Below, one piece after another: positions 55,381-64,000 of a DNA stretch of 64,000 nucleotides. Position 1 is the first letter of the stretch. Each line of letters opens with the position of its first letter. This stretch comes from Proteus vulgaris (GTDB lineage: Bacteria; Pseudomonadota; Gammaproteobacteria; Enterobacterales; Enterobacteriaceae): the NCBI RefSeq assembly GCF_023100685.1, contig NZ_CP090064.1, forward strand, positions 2,356,001 through 2,420,000. The letters are read 5' to 3'. A program made the position numbers and the translations under genes. The notes under the pieces are model-generated. The model did no database searches. It was not told the origin of the DNA and saw only the letters and a program-made list of their open reading frames with translations.

Positions 55381-56256
55381 ATGAAAATGCCTTCTTTAAC
55401 ATCCTTACGTTTTTTTAATAGCGCGGCAAAAACAGGCAGTTTTGTCAGTGCTGCGGAGCAACTTCATGTTACACACAGTGCAGTAAGCCGACAAATACGG
55501 CTATTAGAAGATGAATTAGGCATTGCTTTATTTGAACGCCGTAATCGTGCAGTTTATTTAAATGAAGCGGGTCAGTATTTATATAAAACAACATCAGCAA
55601 TATTTGAACAACTTGAAGAAACCGTCACCCATTTGCGCTCTCCTTTAAATAACCCCGTGTTAGTGGTTTCATGCGAACCTACTATTGCCATGAAATGGCT
55701 AATTCCGCGCCTTTCTCATTTTTATGCGTTACACCCTGAAATCACGTTGCACTTAGTTGCCGCTGGTGGTGCAATTGATTTTAATAAAGAAGGTGTCGAT
55801 TTAGCGTTTAGACGAAATGATTTTTTTTGGAGCAAGAATATTTATGCAACCAAGATTTGTGATGAAAAAATAGGTGCTGTCATAAAACCGAATAACCTTC
55901 ATCACTCACATAAGCAATTAATAACATTGTCACGGCCTCAAGCTTGGCAAGATTGGTTTCAATACTCAGGAGTTGTATCAAACTATACAAAAACCAGTGA
56001 ATATGAGCATTTTTATCTAGCTATTCAAGCAACATTAGCTGGATTGGGAGCAACAATTGCCTCTTTTCTTATGGTACAAGATGAATTACATAATCAGCAA
56101 TTAGTGACTATAAATGGGTTTGTAAAAGATAACTCAAGTTATTATCTACTTTCTCCAATAGAAATCGCCCCTGATTCTAAACAGGAAAAATTTAAAAACT
56201 GGATAATCGCCGAAGCTGAAAAGAGTTCAAAAGAGATTGATGAACGATCGTTCTAA
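55381..56256 (+). CDS. LysR family regulator, GcvA-like
   Basis: 291 residues. N-terminal helix-turn-helix: SFVSAAEQLHVTHSAVSRQI, preceded by LPSLTSLRFFNSAAKTG-type sequence as in GcvA/AmpR relatives. The effector domain includes CEPTIAMKWLIPRLSHFYAL. Divergent to the LysE exporter, so it likely controls export. No gcv genes are nearby, so the label is structural only. Confidence 0.9.
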   Translation: MKMPSLTSLRFFNSAAKTGSFVSAAEQLHVTHSAVSRQIRLLEDELGIALFERRNRAVYLNEAGQYLYKTTSAIFEQLEETVTHLRSPLNNPVLVVSCEPTIAMKWLIPRLSHFYALHPEITLHLVAAGGAIDFNKEGVDLAFRRNDFFWSKNIYATKICDEKIGAVIKPNNLHHSHKQLITLSRPQAWQDWFQYSGVVSNYTKTSEYEHFYLAIQATLAGLGATIASFLMVQDELHNQQLVTINGFVKDNSSYYLLSPIEIAPDSKQEKFKNWIIAEAEKSSKEIDERSF

Positions 56257-56414
56257 TACTGTTTTCACAAAAATACAACCATTCTCAGATTTGTCCCTTT
56301 AAAAAAATATTGAATAAATAGCTATTTTTTACGCATACATATTTACTTTAATCTATTTTTTAGTAATCTATGTGAACTAATAAAACATAGAATAATTTAC
56401 TTGGGAAACATCAC

Positions 56415-57572
56415 ATGAATCGTCGTTCATTCTTAACATCATCAAGCTTAGTGATTGGGGGTCTTTCATTAAGTTCTTTTGTTAGCTCTGCTTATGCCAA
56501 TGAATCATTGAAAAACAAATTGGTTTTTAACGCAGAAAATCCGCTATTACTTAACTTTAATGAAAACTCATTAGGCATGTCGCAAAAAGCTAAACAAGCT
56601 ATTATTGATGCCTTACCTAATGCATTTAGATATCCAGATGATGCACGTAGCGCATTAATTAGCGAATTAGGGAAAGAATTTAAACTTTCAGATAAACATA
56701 TCACTTTGGGTAATGGCTCATCTGAGACAATTCAAGCAGCCGTGCAATTTGTGGCAAATAAAGCTCAAAAAGAAGGTAAAGCGGTTCAACTTATTGTTCC
56801 TGATCCAACATTTAACTATGCCGAGCTTTATGCAGAACCTTTAGGGGTAAAAATCGTTAAAATTCCTGTTGATAGCACTCTGGCTTTTGATTTAGCTACT
56901 ATGCAAAAAAAAGCACAGGAGTTTGATGGTATTAGCATGGTTTACTTATGTAATCCAAACAACCCTACAGCAATGCTAACGCCTACCTCAGAATTATCGA
57001 ACTGGGTAAAATCAGCAAAAGAGAATGTCTTTTTTATTATTGATGAAGCTTACGCTGAGTTTGTTTCAACACCTGAATTTATCAGTGCAATTTCGTTAGT
57101 TGTTGCAGGATATAAAAATCTGATTGTCGCCCGTACTTTCTCAAAAATTTATGCCTTAGCAGGACTGCGTGTAGGTTATGGCGTTGCCGTCCCAGAAGTA
57201 ATCTCACAAATTGATGCCTTTGTTTCTATTGATAATACTAATACTGCAGGTGCAGTTGCCGCATTAGCCTCACTGAAAGATAAAGCTTATGTGGAATATA
57301 GCCGTAAATCGATTGATGTTTCACGTCAGATGGTCGTGGATGCCTTAAAAGAGTTGAATATTGAATACGCACCTTCTCATGCAAACTTTATATTCCATAA
57401 AGTTAAAGGCGATGTAAAAACCTATCAAAATAGAATGAAAGAGGCGAATATTATGGTCGGCCGTGAATTTCCACCTGCTTTTGGTTGGAGTCGTTTAACT
57501 TTAGGCACACCAGAAGAAATGAGCTATTTCGTCATTACATTAAAAGCCTTTAGAGCTAAAGGTTGGATTTAA
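56415..57572 (+). CDS. Tat-exported PLP-dependent aminotransferase (HisC-like)
   Basis: 385 residues. The N-terminus MNRRSFLTSSSLVIGGLSLS is a Tat signal, cut near SAYA at residue 29. The mature part is a class I/II aminotransferase: LNFNENSLGMSQKAKQAI, YLCNPNNPTAM, IIDEAYAEF and the PLP lysine in RTFSKIYALAGLRVGYG. This resembles histidinol-phosphate aminotransferase, but export suggests a periplasmic substrate; Tat export fits folding with cofactor first. GGGAAA lies upstream of the ATG. A fragment like its 3' end recurs at 58671. Confidence 0.88.
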   Translation: MNRRSFLTSSSLVIGGLSLSSFVSSAYANESLKNKLVFNAENPLLLNFNENSLGMSQKAKQAIIDALPNAFRYPDDARSALISELGKEFKLSDKHITLGNGSSETIQAAVQFVANKAQKEGKAVQLIVPDPTFNYAELYAEPLGVKIVKIPVDSTLAFDLATMQKKAQEFDGISMVYLCNPNNPTAMLTPTSELSNWVKSAKENVFFIIDEAYAEFVSTPEFISAISLVVAGYKNLIVARTFSKIYALAGLRVGYGVAVPEVISQIDAFVSIDNTNTAGAVAALASLKDKAYVEYSRKSIDVSRQMVVDALKELNIEYAPSHANFIFHKVKGDVKTYQNRMKEANIMVGREFPPAFGWSRLTLGTPEEMSYFVITLKAFRAKGWI

Positions 57573-57606
57573 TCTGATTTAATGCTTATTTTATTGGTTG
57601 ATGAAT

Positions 57607-57642
57607 AACGCCCTTGAAAATAATATCGAGGGCGTTTTTATT
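57607..57642. terminator. Convergent terminator
   Basis: AACGCCCT / AGGGCGTT, a perfect 8-bp stem with a 14-nt loop, followed by TTTATTTATT. Confidence 0.85.
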
Positions 57643-57644
57643 TA

Positions 57645-58544
57645 TTACTGTTCTTGTAACTCTAGTTCTGCAATAACAGGAAGATGATCACTTGCATCTG
57701 ACCATTTAAATGTTGCTGAATCTTGTGGGATGGTCATATTTTTGATATCCCAAACCTGACCTTTAAAGGTAAAGATATGGTCGATATCGATGGCTGGATT
57801 AATTGCTGGCCATGTACGTTTATCACTATTTGGTTTTTCAACAGGGTTCCAAAAATAGTTAATTTCTTGGATTGGTTGCTCATTGGCAGTAGAGTTAAAA
57901 TCACCTGCCAATATTTTTATTGATGTTGAAATATTATCGAAACCTGTTTCTGTATCACCAATTGCAGCATCTAAAATGTGTCTTACTTGACCGATACGAA
58001 TAGTGGGATCTTTTTGCCAATCAAGGTGTGTTCCCATAATAATAATCGGTGAATCAAACCCTGGTTTAGTAATCTGTGATAATAAAACAATACGTTGTTC
58101 TGCATTACCTGAAGGCAGATTAACGACCTGTGATTTATCAATTTTGTATTTTGATAAAATACCAACACCATATTGCCCACCATCAAAATCGAGCGCTTTG
58201 CCAAAAGCAAACTGCATATTATTGGCTTTTGCTAATTCTTCAAGTTGGTTAATATTTTTACTGCGTGCTGTTTTATTATCAACTTCAGTGACAACAATAA
58301 CCTCAGCATCGATATTTTTGATTGCTTGGTTAAGCTTGTCAAAATTGGTGACATCCGCTGAAACTTCATTTTTACCAATATTATAGGTAGCTACTTTCAG
58401 TATCGGTTTATTATTTTGATACACCTTATTGGGTGTACCGCCTGATTGTACAGCAAGGATTTCTGAGCCTGTGGTATTTGCTACTGCCATTGATGACAGT
58501 AATATACCTGTGCTGGCTAGGATAGATATTGCACTTTTTTTCAT
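57645..58544 (-). CDS. Secreted endonuclease/exonuclease/phosphatase family protein
   Basis: 299 residues with signal peptide (ILLSSMAVA, cut near residue 22). The metal-dependent DNase I-like fold is complete: LKVATYNIGKN, VIVVTEVDN with the metal glutamate, GTHLDWQ, ILAGDFNSTA and SDASDHLPVIAEL with the catalytic Asp-His. The substrate could be nucleic acid, phospholipid or phosphoinositide; sequence alone does not decide. It is convergent with the Tat-exported aminotransferase. Confidence 0.88.
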   Translation of the reverse strand: MKKSAISILASTGILLSSMAVANTTGSEILAVQSGGTPNKVYQNNKPILKVATYNIGKNEVSADVTNFDKLNQAIKNIDAEVIVVTEVDNKTARSKNINQLEELAKANNMQFAFGKALDFDGGQYGVGILSKYKIDKSQVVNLPSGNAEQRIVLLSQITKPGFDSPIIIMGTHLDWQKDPTIRIGQVRHILDAAIGDTETGFDNISTSIKILAGDFNSTANEQPIQEINYFWNPVEKPNSDKRTWPAINPAIDIDHIFTFKGQVWDIKNMTIPQDSATFKWSDASDHLPVIAELELQEQ

Positions 58545-59128
58545 AATTTCCCCGAAAAATAAACAGAATGCTAATGGATGGTCAACAATAAACTATCACA
58601 CTGAAAATATGACGCAGTGATACAATCCACAAAGTTATTTCGAGATGCAAAAAATCAACCTGATATTGTGGCATTAAAAGCCCTTAGAGCTAAAGGGTAG
58701 GTTTAGTCAGATAATAATATCACTATAAAATAGTACCAATTTTATTTACTTTTAATTTTCAAATAGTATTCCATCACGTTATAAATACTTAATATTATTT
58801 TTAATTTATTATTTAAAATGAAAACAATGACATTTACTATCTCTAGTATTTTAATTCAATATATTAAAGACTAATGACATTAATTTGGATTACGTATTAT
58901 TACTAGAGTGAAAATTTATTTTTTGTGAATTTCTTCTTAAGAATAAAATCAACACATTGATAATTAGCACCTTGCTTGCTATAACTAAAATTATCGAATA
59001 AAAATATAACTTTCAGTTTAAAGACAACAAATAAATTTTATTATCTTTAAAAATGAATAAATAAGATCTTTTTTATCCTTTTCTGAAACATGGTTATAAC
59101 CACCAAGGACAGCAATATTATTGAATCA
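58545..59128. other. Gene-free AT-rich stretch with relic sequence
   Basis: 584 nt. At 58671-58712 a segment resembles the end of the aminotransferase gene (ATTAAAAGCC then TTAGAGCTAAAGG), and 58592-58615 (CACTGAAAATATGACGCAGT) weakly resembles the dispersed repeat. The rest is plain AT-rich DNA with no recognisable element. Confidence 0.4.
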
Positions 59129-59149
59129 GCATCACGAAAAGGATAACCC

Positions 59150-59902
59150 ATGTTATTACATCAACTGAAATTTCCCTTACTGTTTATTTTAAGTGCCTCG
59201 TTATTAACTGGCTGTCTATCCTTAAAAGAAAAAGCCGCTATTAAAGCGGAACAAGATAGAGCCGAACAACAGCGTTTAATTGACGAAGAAATTAAAAGTT
59301 ATGGCCCACCCGCCGTGATTTATCGCATTGACGACCACCGTTTTTTTACCTTAGAGAAATATAATGAAAGGCGAGAAGGGCTCACCTATTACAACAATAC
59401 AAAAAACAATATCCATCAAGAAATATTATACGGATCAGCTTGTTTATACCAAGGACGCCTAATTTGGGCAACCGAACGCGATGATGCTTTAGTTTTCCCT
59501 GCGGTACTGAGTCGAAGAACAGATCAATGCGCAGGCACTAAATGGGGTTGTGTTAACGCGATACTTGTCACCCTTGATGGTGGAAAAAACATTAGGCCCA
59601 CAAATGGTGGATTTGGTGGCAATACTGATTATCCTGGTTTCAGATCGGCTAGTTTTGATATTATCGTCACCGATGAGGGATTTTATTTAGGAAAGACTTC
59701 AGTTAGCCGTCGAGAAATTAATGATGAATTAGCTAAACCTTGGTGGCGAAAATTTTATTTTGAATCCTCTCGCCCAAATTATGTCCATAGCAGTGTTGGG
59801 GATAAAGAATCCCCCTCTCCAACACTAAAAACCCCCTCAGGGCAAACCCGTTTTGATTGCAGTGCCCCTTCTATCTATCCTATTTCACAGGCGGAAAAAT
59901 GA
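59150..59902 (+). CDS. Tli3-like T6SS immunity lipoprotein, copy 1
   Basis: 250 residues. Lipoprotein signal with lipobox LLTGC (Cys22), then a charged helix (KAAIKAEQDRAEQQRLIDEE) and a sheet-rich domain with paired cysteines (SACLYQGRLIW, TDQCAGTKWGCVNAILV, FDCSAPS). It precedes a Tle3-like lipase effector; in known Tle3 modules the cognate immunity protein is a periplasmic lipoprotein. Compared with copies 2 and 3 it differs at residues 55, 147-148, 157 and 175 and in a block at about 205-229. It is the most diverged copy. GGATAACCC precedes the ATG. Confidence 0.8.
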   Translation: MLLHQLKFPLLFILSASLLTGCLSLKEKAAIKAEQDRAEQQRLIDEEIKSYGPPAVIYRIDDHRFFTLEKYNERREGLTYYNNTKNNIHQEILYGSACLYQGRLIWATERDDALVFPAVLSRRTDQCAGTKWGCVNAILVTLDGGKNIRPTNGGFGGNTDYPGFRSASFDIIVTDEGFYLGKTSVSRREINDELAKPWWRKFYFESSRPNYVHSSVGDKESPSPTLKTPSGQTRFDCSAPSIYPISQAEK

Positions 59903-60067
59903 TGAGCAATCGAGACTAACCCCGTTAATTAGCACCACCAAACTTTCTAAGAAAGAAGAAGGCAAAAAGTCAATAAAGCCATTCACGATAACAGCTAACG
60001 TCAATCGCTTTATTTAATTACTCACTTTATTGTTTTCAATAAAACGGCATCACGAAAAGGATAACCC

Positions 60068-60820
60068 ATGTTATTACATCAACTGAAATTTCCCTTACTG
60101 TTTATTTTAAGTGCCTCGTTATTAACTGGCTGTCTATCCTTAAAAGAAAAAGCCGCGATTAAAGCGGAACAAGATAGAGCCGAACAACAGCGTTTAATTG
60201 ACGAAGAAATTAAAAGTTATGGCCCTCCCACCGTGATTTATCGTATTGATGACCATCGTTTTTTTACCTTAGAGAAATATAATGAAAGGCGAGAAGGGCT
60301 CACCTATTACAACAATACAAAAAACAATATCCATCAAGAAATATTATACGGATCAGCTTGTTTATACCAAGGACGCCTAATTTGGGCAACCGAACGCGAT
60401 GATGCTTTAGTTTTCCCTGCGGTACTGAGTCGAAGAACAGATCAATGCGCAGGCACTAAATGGGGTTGTGTTAACGCGATCCTTGTCACTCTTGATGGCG
60501 GAAAAACCTTCAGACCCACTAATGGCGGATTTGGTAGCAATACAGATTATCCTGGTTTCAGATCGGCTAGTTTTGATATTATCGTCACCAATGAGGGGTT
60601 TTATTTAGGGAAGACTTCAGTTAGCCGTCGAGAAATTAATGATGAATTAGCCAAACCGTGGTGGCGAAAATTTTATTTTGATCCTACTGATTCTAATTAT
60701 GTCCATAATGATGTAGGTGACGAAGAAATACCTTCAAATAATTTAAAAACCTCTTCAGGACAAACCCGTTTTGATTGCAGCGCCCCCTCTATTTACCCTA
60801 TTTCACAGGCGGAAAAATGA
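60068..60820 (+). CDS. Tli3-like T6SS immunity lipoprotein, copy 2
   Basis: 250 residues, one residue different from copy 3 (Ala38 here, Thr there). Same lipobox (Cys22) and cysteine pattern as copy 1, but residues 205-229 read FDPTDSNYVHNDVGDEE onwards, not FESSRPNYVHSSVGDKE. After the stop a six-codon frame overlaps and ends at TAA, apparently a vestige of the effector start. The near identity with copy 3 points to a recent duplication or gene conversion. Confidence 0.8.
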   Translation: MLLHQLKFPLLFILSASLLTGCLSLKEKAAIKAEQDRAEQQRLIDEEIKSYGPPTVIYRIDDHRFFTLEKYNERREGLTYYNNTKNNIHQEILYGSACLYQGRLIWATERDDALVFPAVLSRRTDQCAGTKWGCVNAILVTLDGGKTFRPTNGGFGSNTDYPGFRSASFDIIVTNEGFYLGKTSVSRREINDELAKPWWRKFYFDPTDSNYVHNDVGDEEIPSNNLKTSSGQTRFDCSAPSIYPISQAEK

Positions 60821-60985
60821 TGAGCAATCGAGACTAACCCCGTTAATTAGCACCACCAAATTTTCTAAGAAAGAAGAAGGCAAAAAGTCAATAAAGCCAT
60901 TCACGATAACAGCTAACGTCAATCGCTTTATTTAATTACTCACTTTATTGTTTTCAATAAAACGGCATCACGAAAAGGATAACCC

Positions 60986-61738
60986 ATGTTATTACATCAA
61001 CTGAAATTTCCCTTACTGTTTATTTTAAGTGCCTCGTTATTAACTGGCTGTCTATCCTTAAAAGAAAAAGCCGCGATTAAAGCGGAACAGGATAGAACCG
61101 AGCAACAGCGTTTAATTGACGAAGAAATTAAAAGTTATGGCCCTCCCACCGTGATTTATCGTATTGATGACCATCGTTTTTTTACCTTAGAGAAATATAA
61201 TGAAAGGCGAGAAGGGCTCACCTATTACAACAATACAAAAAACAATATCCATCAAGAAATATTATACGGATCAGCTTGTTTATACCAAGGACGCCTTATT
61301 TGGGCAACTGAACGCGATGATGCTTTAGTTTTCCCTGCGGTACTGAGTCGAAGAACAGATCAATGCGCAGGCACTAAATGGGGTTGTGTTAACGCGATCC
61401 TTGTCACCCTTGATGGTGGCAAAACCTTTAGACCCACAAATGGCGGATTTGGTAGCAATACAGATTATCCTGGTTTCAGATCGGCTAGTTTTGATATTAT
61501 CGTCACCAATGAGGGGTTTTATTTAGGGAAGACTTCAGTTAGCCGTCGAGAAATTAATGATGAATTAGCCAAACCGTGGTGGCGAAAATTTTATTTTGAT
61601 CCTACTGATTCTAATTATGTCCATAATGATGTAGGTGACGAAGAAATACCTTCAAATAATTTAAAAACCTCTTCAGGACAAACCCGTTTTGATTGCAGCG
61701 CCCCCTCTATTTACCCTATTTCACAGGCGGAAAAATGA
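60986..61738 (+). CDS. Tli3-like T6SS immunity lipoprotein, copy 3 (effector-linked)
   Basis: 250 residues, identical to copy 2 except Thr38. It is the copy directly coupled to the effector: its TGA stop overlaps the effector ATG (AAAATGATG), so it is presumably the cognate immunity gene from which copies 1 and 2 were made. The lipoprotein would sit in the periplasm and block the lipase. Confidence 0.82.
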   Translation: MLLHQLKFPLLFILSASLLTGCLSLKEKAAIKAEQDRTEQQRLIDEEIKSYGPPTVIYRIDDHRFFTLEKYNERREGLTYYNNTKNNIHQEILYGSACLYQGRLIWATERDDALVFPAVLSRRTDQCAGTKWGCVNAILVTLDGGKTFRPTNGGFGSNTDYPGFRSASFDIIVTNEGFYLGKTSVSRREINDELAKPWWRKFYFDPTDSNYVHNDVGDEEIPSNNLKTSSGQTRFDCSAPSIYPISQAEK

Positions 61739-63943
61739 TGAGTAACAGTAATTCAACTCGTTGGCTAAAACCTAAAGAGTGCCTTGATGGCAGTCAAGAA
61801 TGGCGTTCTATCACTCATGCTGCCAATATTGGTGGAGAAATTCATGTGAAACCTCATTTACCTGGGATTATTATTTTTGTTCATGGGGTGAACTCAGAGG
61901 GAGAATGGTATAACGATGCTGAAGTCGATATCTGTAAAGGTTTAAATGAACGACTAAATTTAACTAATACTGCTTATGAGTTAAAAGAAAATATATACTA
62001 TCAACCCAAATTTATCTTAGATGAAAAAAATTATGATAATAGTCACTATATTTATAAAGAGCCTATTCGAACATTAAAAAAGTTAGGTAATTCCCCTGTG
62101 ATCCGTTTTTACTGGGGATACCGTGCAACGGATGATGATTTAGGTCAATACTGTATTCCACTAAAAAATAAAGCAGGAGAAAGCTATCACCGCTTAGTTA
62201 ATGAAATACTTAATCCTGAATACAGTCATAAAGATGAAAGATATTGGACTTCCGAAGATATAAAAAAATACAATATTGTACAAGAATACCATTCCCTGCC
62301 TTACCGTAAAAAATGCCTCTTTATTAATGAAAAAATTAAACATAAAGGCCCTTTTTTCTGGGGCGGTGGACCGTTTCAAAATGGCTGTAATAATTTAGTC
62401 AGTTTATGGAGTGAGTATGGCTTTAGCAATCTCGCGATGTTATGGACGGTGATCCCAATGCCTATTCCTTATAATGTACAGGCCTTTAACCCTGAATCAG
62501 ACCGACTATTAACAAAATCCCCCCTCGCCACTATTATGCCCATGCCGTAAAACGCTTAGCTAATTTAGTCAAAAAAATACGTGAAAACAACCCCTATGAT
62601 ACTGTCACTGTTATTTCACACAGCCAAGGCACGATGATAGCGTTAGCAGCGGCAGCGATTGAAGCCCCTGATAGCCTCTTTGTTTTAAATTCTCCCTATG
62701 CCACAAAAGATAATTTCTTAAATAGTTACTCTTATGTTTACAATGAAAATATTGACCAAGCCCAGCGTGAAGCCACACTAGAAGCGATCATTGATAAGAT
62801 TGCAAAAAACAAAAATAGATTAAAATCATCCCCCTGTAGTTATTCAGGATTAGTGGTGGGACTCAGTGACGATGAAAAAAGCTGGACCCCTGATGTCGTC
62901 ATCTATAAAGGAGAAAAACTGGATGTGAGTGATAAAAGAAATATTGAAAAAAATAGGGAAAACAATAAGGAAAAATTAGCTAGAGGTGAAATGATTAAGG
63001 AAAGAGATAATCACGGGCGGTTCTATATTTATTGTAATCCGCACGATCGTGTAATGGGATCATCACCGTTAGAAAGTATTGGTTGGTGCCCACTTCCTAA
63101 TACTGAAGAAAGAGGACAAATACAGTATCATCCATTATTTGCCCTTGAGCATCCACCCTATATCAGAATGTTAGCACGTAATACGCCTTGTGGTGGAAAA
63201 CCTAATCCAAAAACTATATTTACTGATGCAAATAGACGATTCAGTGATGGTAATATTTTTTGGGACAGCAATACCAAAACATTAGAAGGCTTCGCATGGC
63301 CTGAGCCTTCAGCTAATATTTCACTAAATATTAATGCTCCAGAAGTACCTCATCCTATTACACCCGCTGAACTGGCAACCTTTGATGAAGATTTTGCCGT
63401 AATAGAAAAAAAGAGGAGAACCCAGCCCCTGAAATTAATATAGATGCTGATAACCAGAAAAAAAAGATACCTTTAGGTCAAGGTTATGGACAATTAATAT
63501 ATAACTCCAAAAGTAGGAGCTATGAGCCCAAAGATGCCGAATATTACTTCTATAAAGATCTCTATTCTTATCAACATCGTATTTGGGTAGAACTCACTCC
63601 AGAAGAGAAAAAAGTACTCAAGAATAATCGACTATTAGATCCTCAAGATCAAAATGCAACCACAAAGTATGAAACCGTAGAAGAGATGAGAACTCGTATT
63701 CGTGAATATAATCAACGCCCTACCGACCATGGTACATTACCAAGAAATTCACTGTTTCTTCGTCGCGTAGTCACTTATGATTTACCTATAGGTTATTGTG
63801 AAATAGGCAGAAGCCCAGAAAAGATGGATGAGTTAAGAAAATATGCGGATTGGCTAAGTGGCTTAGATATCTATATGGAAAAAGGTGAATTAGATTTACC
63901 AAAAATGCCAGATATCATCGAAAACCCGTTAAAGAAAAAATAA
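61735..63943 (+). pseudogene. Tle3-like T6SS lipase effector, interrupted by two -1 frameshifts
   Basis: An alpha/beta hydrolase of the Tle3 type. Part 1 (61735-62550) begins MMSNSNSTRWLKPKE and has IIIFVHGVNSEGEWYNDAE. The frame then shifts at a run of six C (62519-62524); with one more base it reads on as PPRHYYAHAVKRLANLVKKI and the lipase elbow VISHSQGTMIALAAAA. Part 2 ends at 63443 after a run of seven A (63406-63412); the -1 frame continues through part 3 to 63943. Restored length is about 736 residues. Both breaks lie in homopolymers: mutation, phase variation, base-calling error or, at the second, programmed frameshifting. No VgrG or other T6SS gene is in the window. Confidence 0.75.
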
Positions 63944-64000
63944 CAATAAATGCTCAATATTCTAAATCTTAAAAATAAGAAGTCCGCTTGAATTTATTCA

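Larger units (their letters stand above)
59129..61738 (+). repeat. Tandem triplication, 918-bp unit, of an immunity lipoprotein gene
   Basis: Units start at 59129, 60047 and 60965 with GCATCACGAAAAGGATAACC. Units 1 and 2 carry the full 918 bp including the same 165-nt intergenic tail. Unit 3 runs into the effector gene. Units 2 and 3 are almost identical, and unit 1 is more diverged near the 3' end of its gene. Confidence 0.95.

Overview
The window looks like chromosome of a Proteus species from the P. vulgaris / P. penneri / P. hauseri side of the genus. This rests on low GC, E. coli-like gene order around hemA-lolB-ispE-prs-ychH-pth-ychF, and a LysR regulator paired divergently with a HugA/CumA-type class A beta-lactamase, which P. 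mirabilis normally lacks. I saw no tRNA, rRNA gene, insertion sequence, prophage or CRISPR array. Species assignment is inference, because no search could be run.

Layout. 1-6.2 kb is the conserved housekeeping block: hemA (cut by the window edge), lolB-ispE, prs, ychH, pth, ychF. 6.4-9.5 kb is AT-rich and carries a relic ORF and the acetoin genes budA-budB. 9.6-12.1 kb is one large Sel1/TPR-like membrane-anchored protein. 12.4-16.4 kb holds a PPC/DUF296 gene, an ECF vitamin-type importer (S, T, A, A) and a DedA protein. 16.8-21.7 kb is a TAXI-type TRAP transporter with an FCD regulator and L-2-hydroxyglutarate oxidase. 21.8-24.2 kb is the beta-lactamase locus plus a small membrane protein that seems to start at AUU. 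24.3-30.3 kb has an Lrp/LysE pair, a HutD/Ves protein, a MocR regulator and a short-loop (cyanide-insensitive type) cytochrome bd oxidase with its DUF2474 subunit. 30.8-36.8 kb has DUF805, a Fur-box siderophore reductase, phoH with a Pho box, a methyltransferase-like membrane protein, an endonuclease I fused to an Ada-like zinc domain, and yjjPB. 37.2-43.8 kb has two universal stress proteins around a membrane protein, a standalone NAD(P)HX dehydratase, yecF, hemB and a HIT protein.

43.9-45.5 kb holds a low-molecular-weight phosphatase-like gene, a small basic protein and a lipoprotein. The leader of the small basic protein is complementary to the 530 loop of 16S rRNA; I consider this the most unusual signal in the window. 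45.5-48.1 kb is codBA with a PurR box. 48.4-54.5 kb is the choline-to-glycine-betaine system betT / betIBA with a BetI-like dyad. 54.6-58.5 kb has a LysE exporter with a divergent LysR, a Tat-exported aminotransferase and a secreted endonuclease/phosphatase-fold protein.

59.1-63.9 kb is a type VI secretion effector/immunity module. Three near-identical 918-bp tandem copies of a Tli3-like immunity lipoprotein precede one Tle3-like lipase effector. The effector is broken at two homopolymers. The second break lies exactly on an in-phase A_AAA_AAG slippery site.

Recognisable regulation includes a Fur box before the siderophore reductase, a Pho box before phoH, a PurR box before codB, a BetI-type dyad before betT/betI, a LysR-type dyad between cumR and hugA, and an FCD-type palindrome before the TRAP operon. 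Terminator-like hairpins inside the ychF and phoH leaders suggest attenuation. A dispersed palindromic repeat occurs three times in intergenic DNA between 37 and 43.3 kb.
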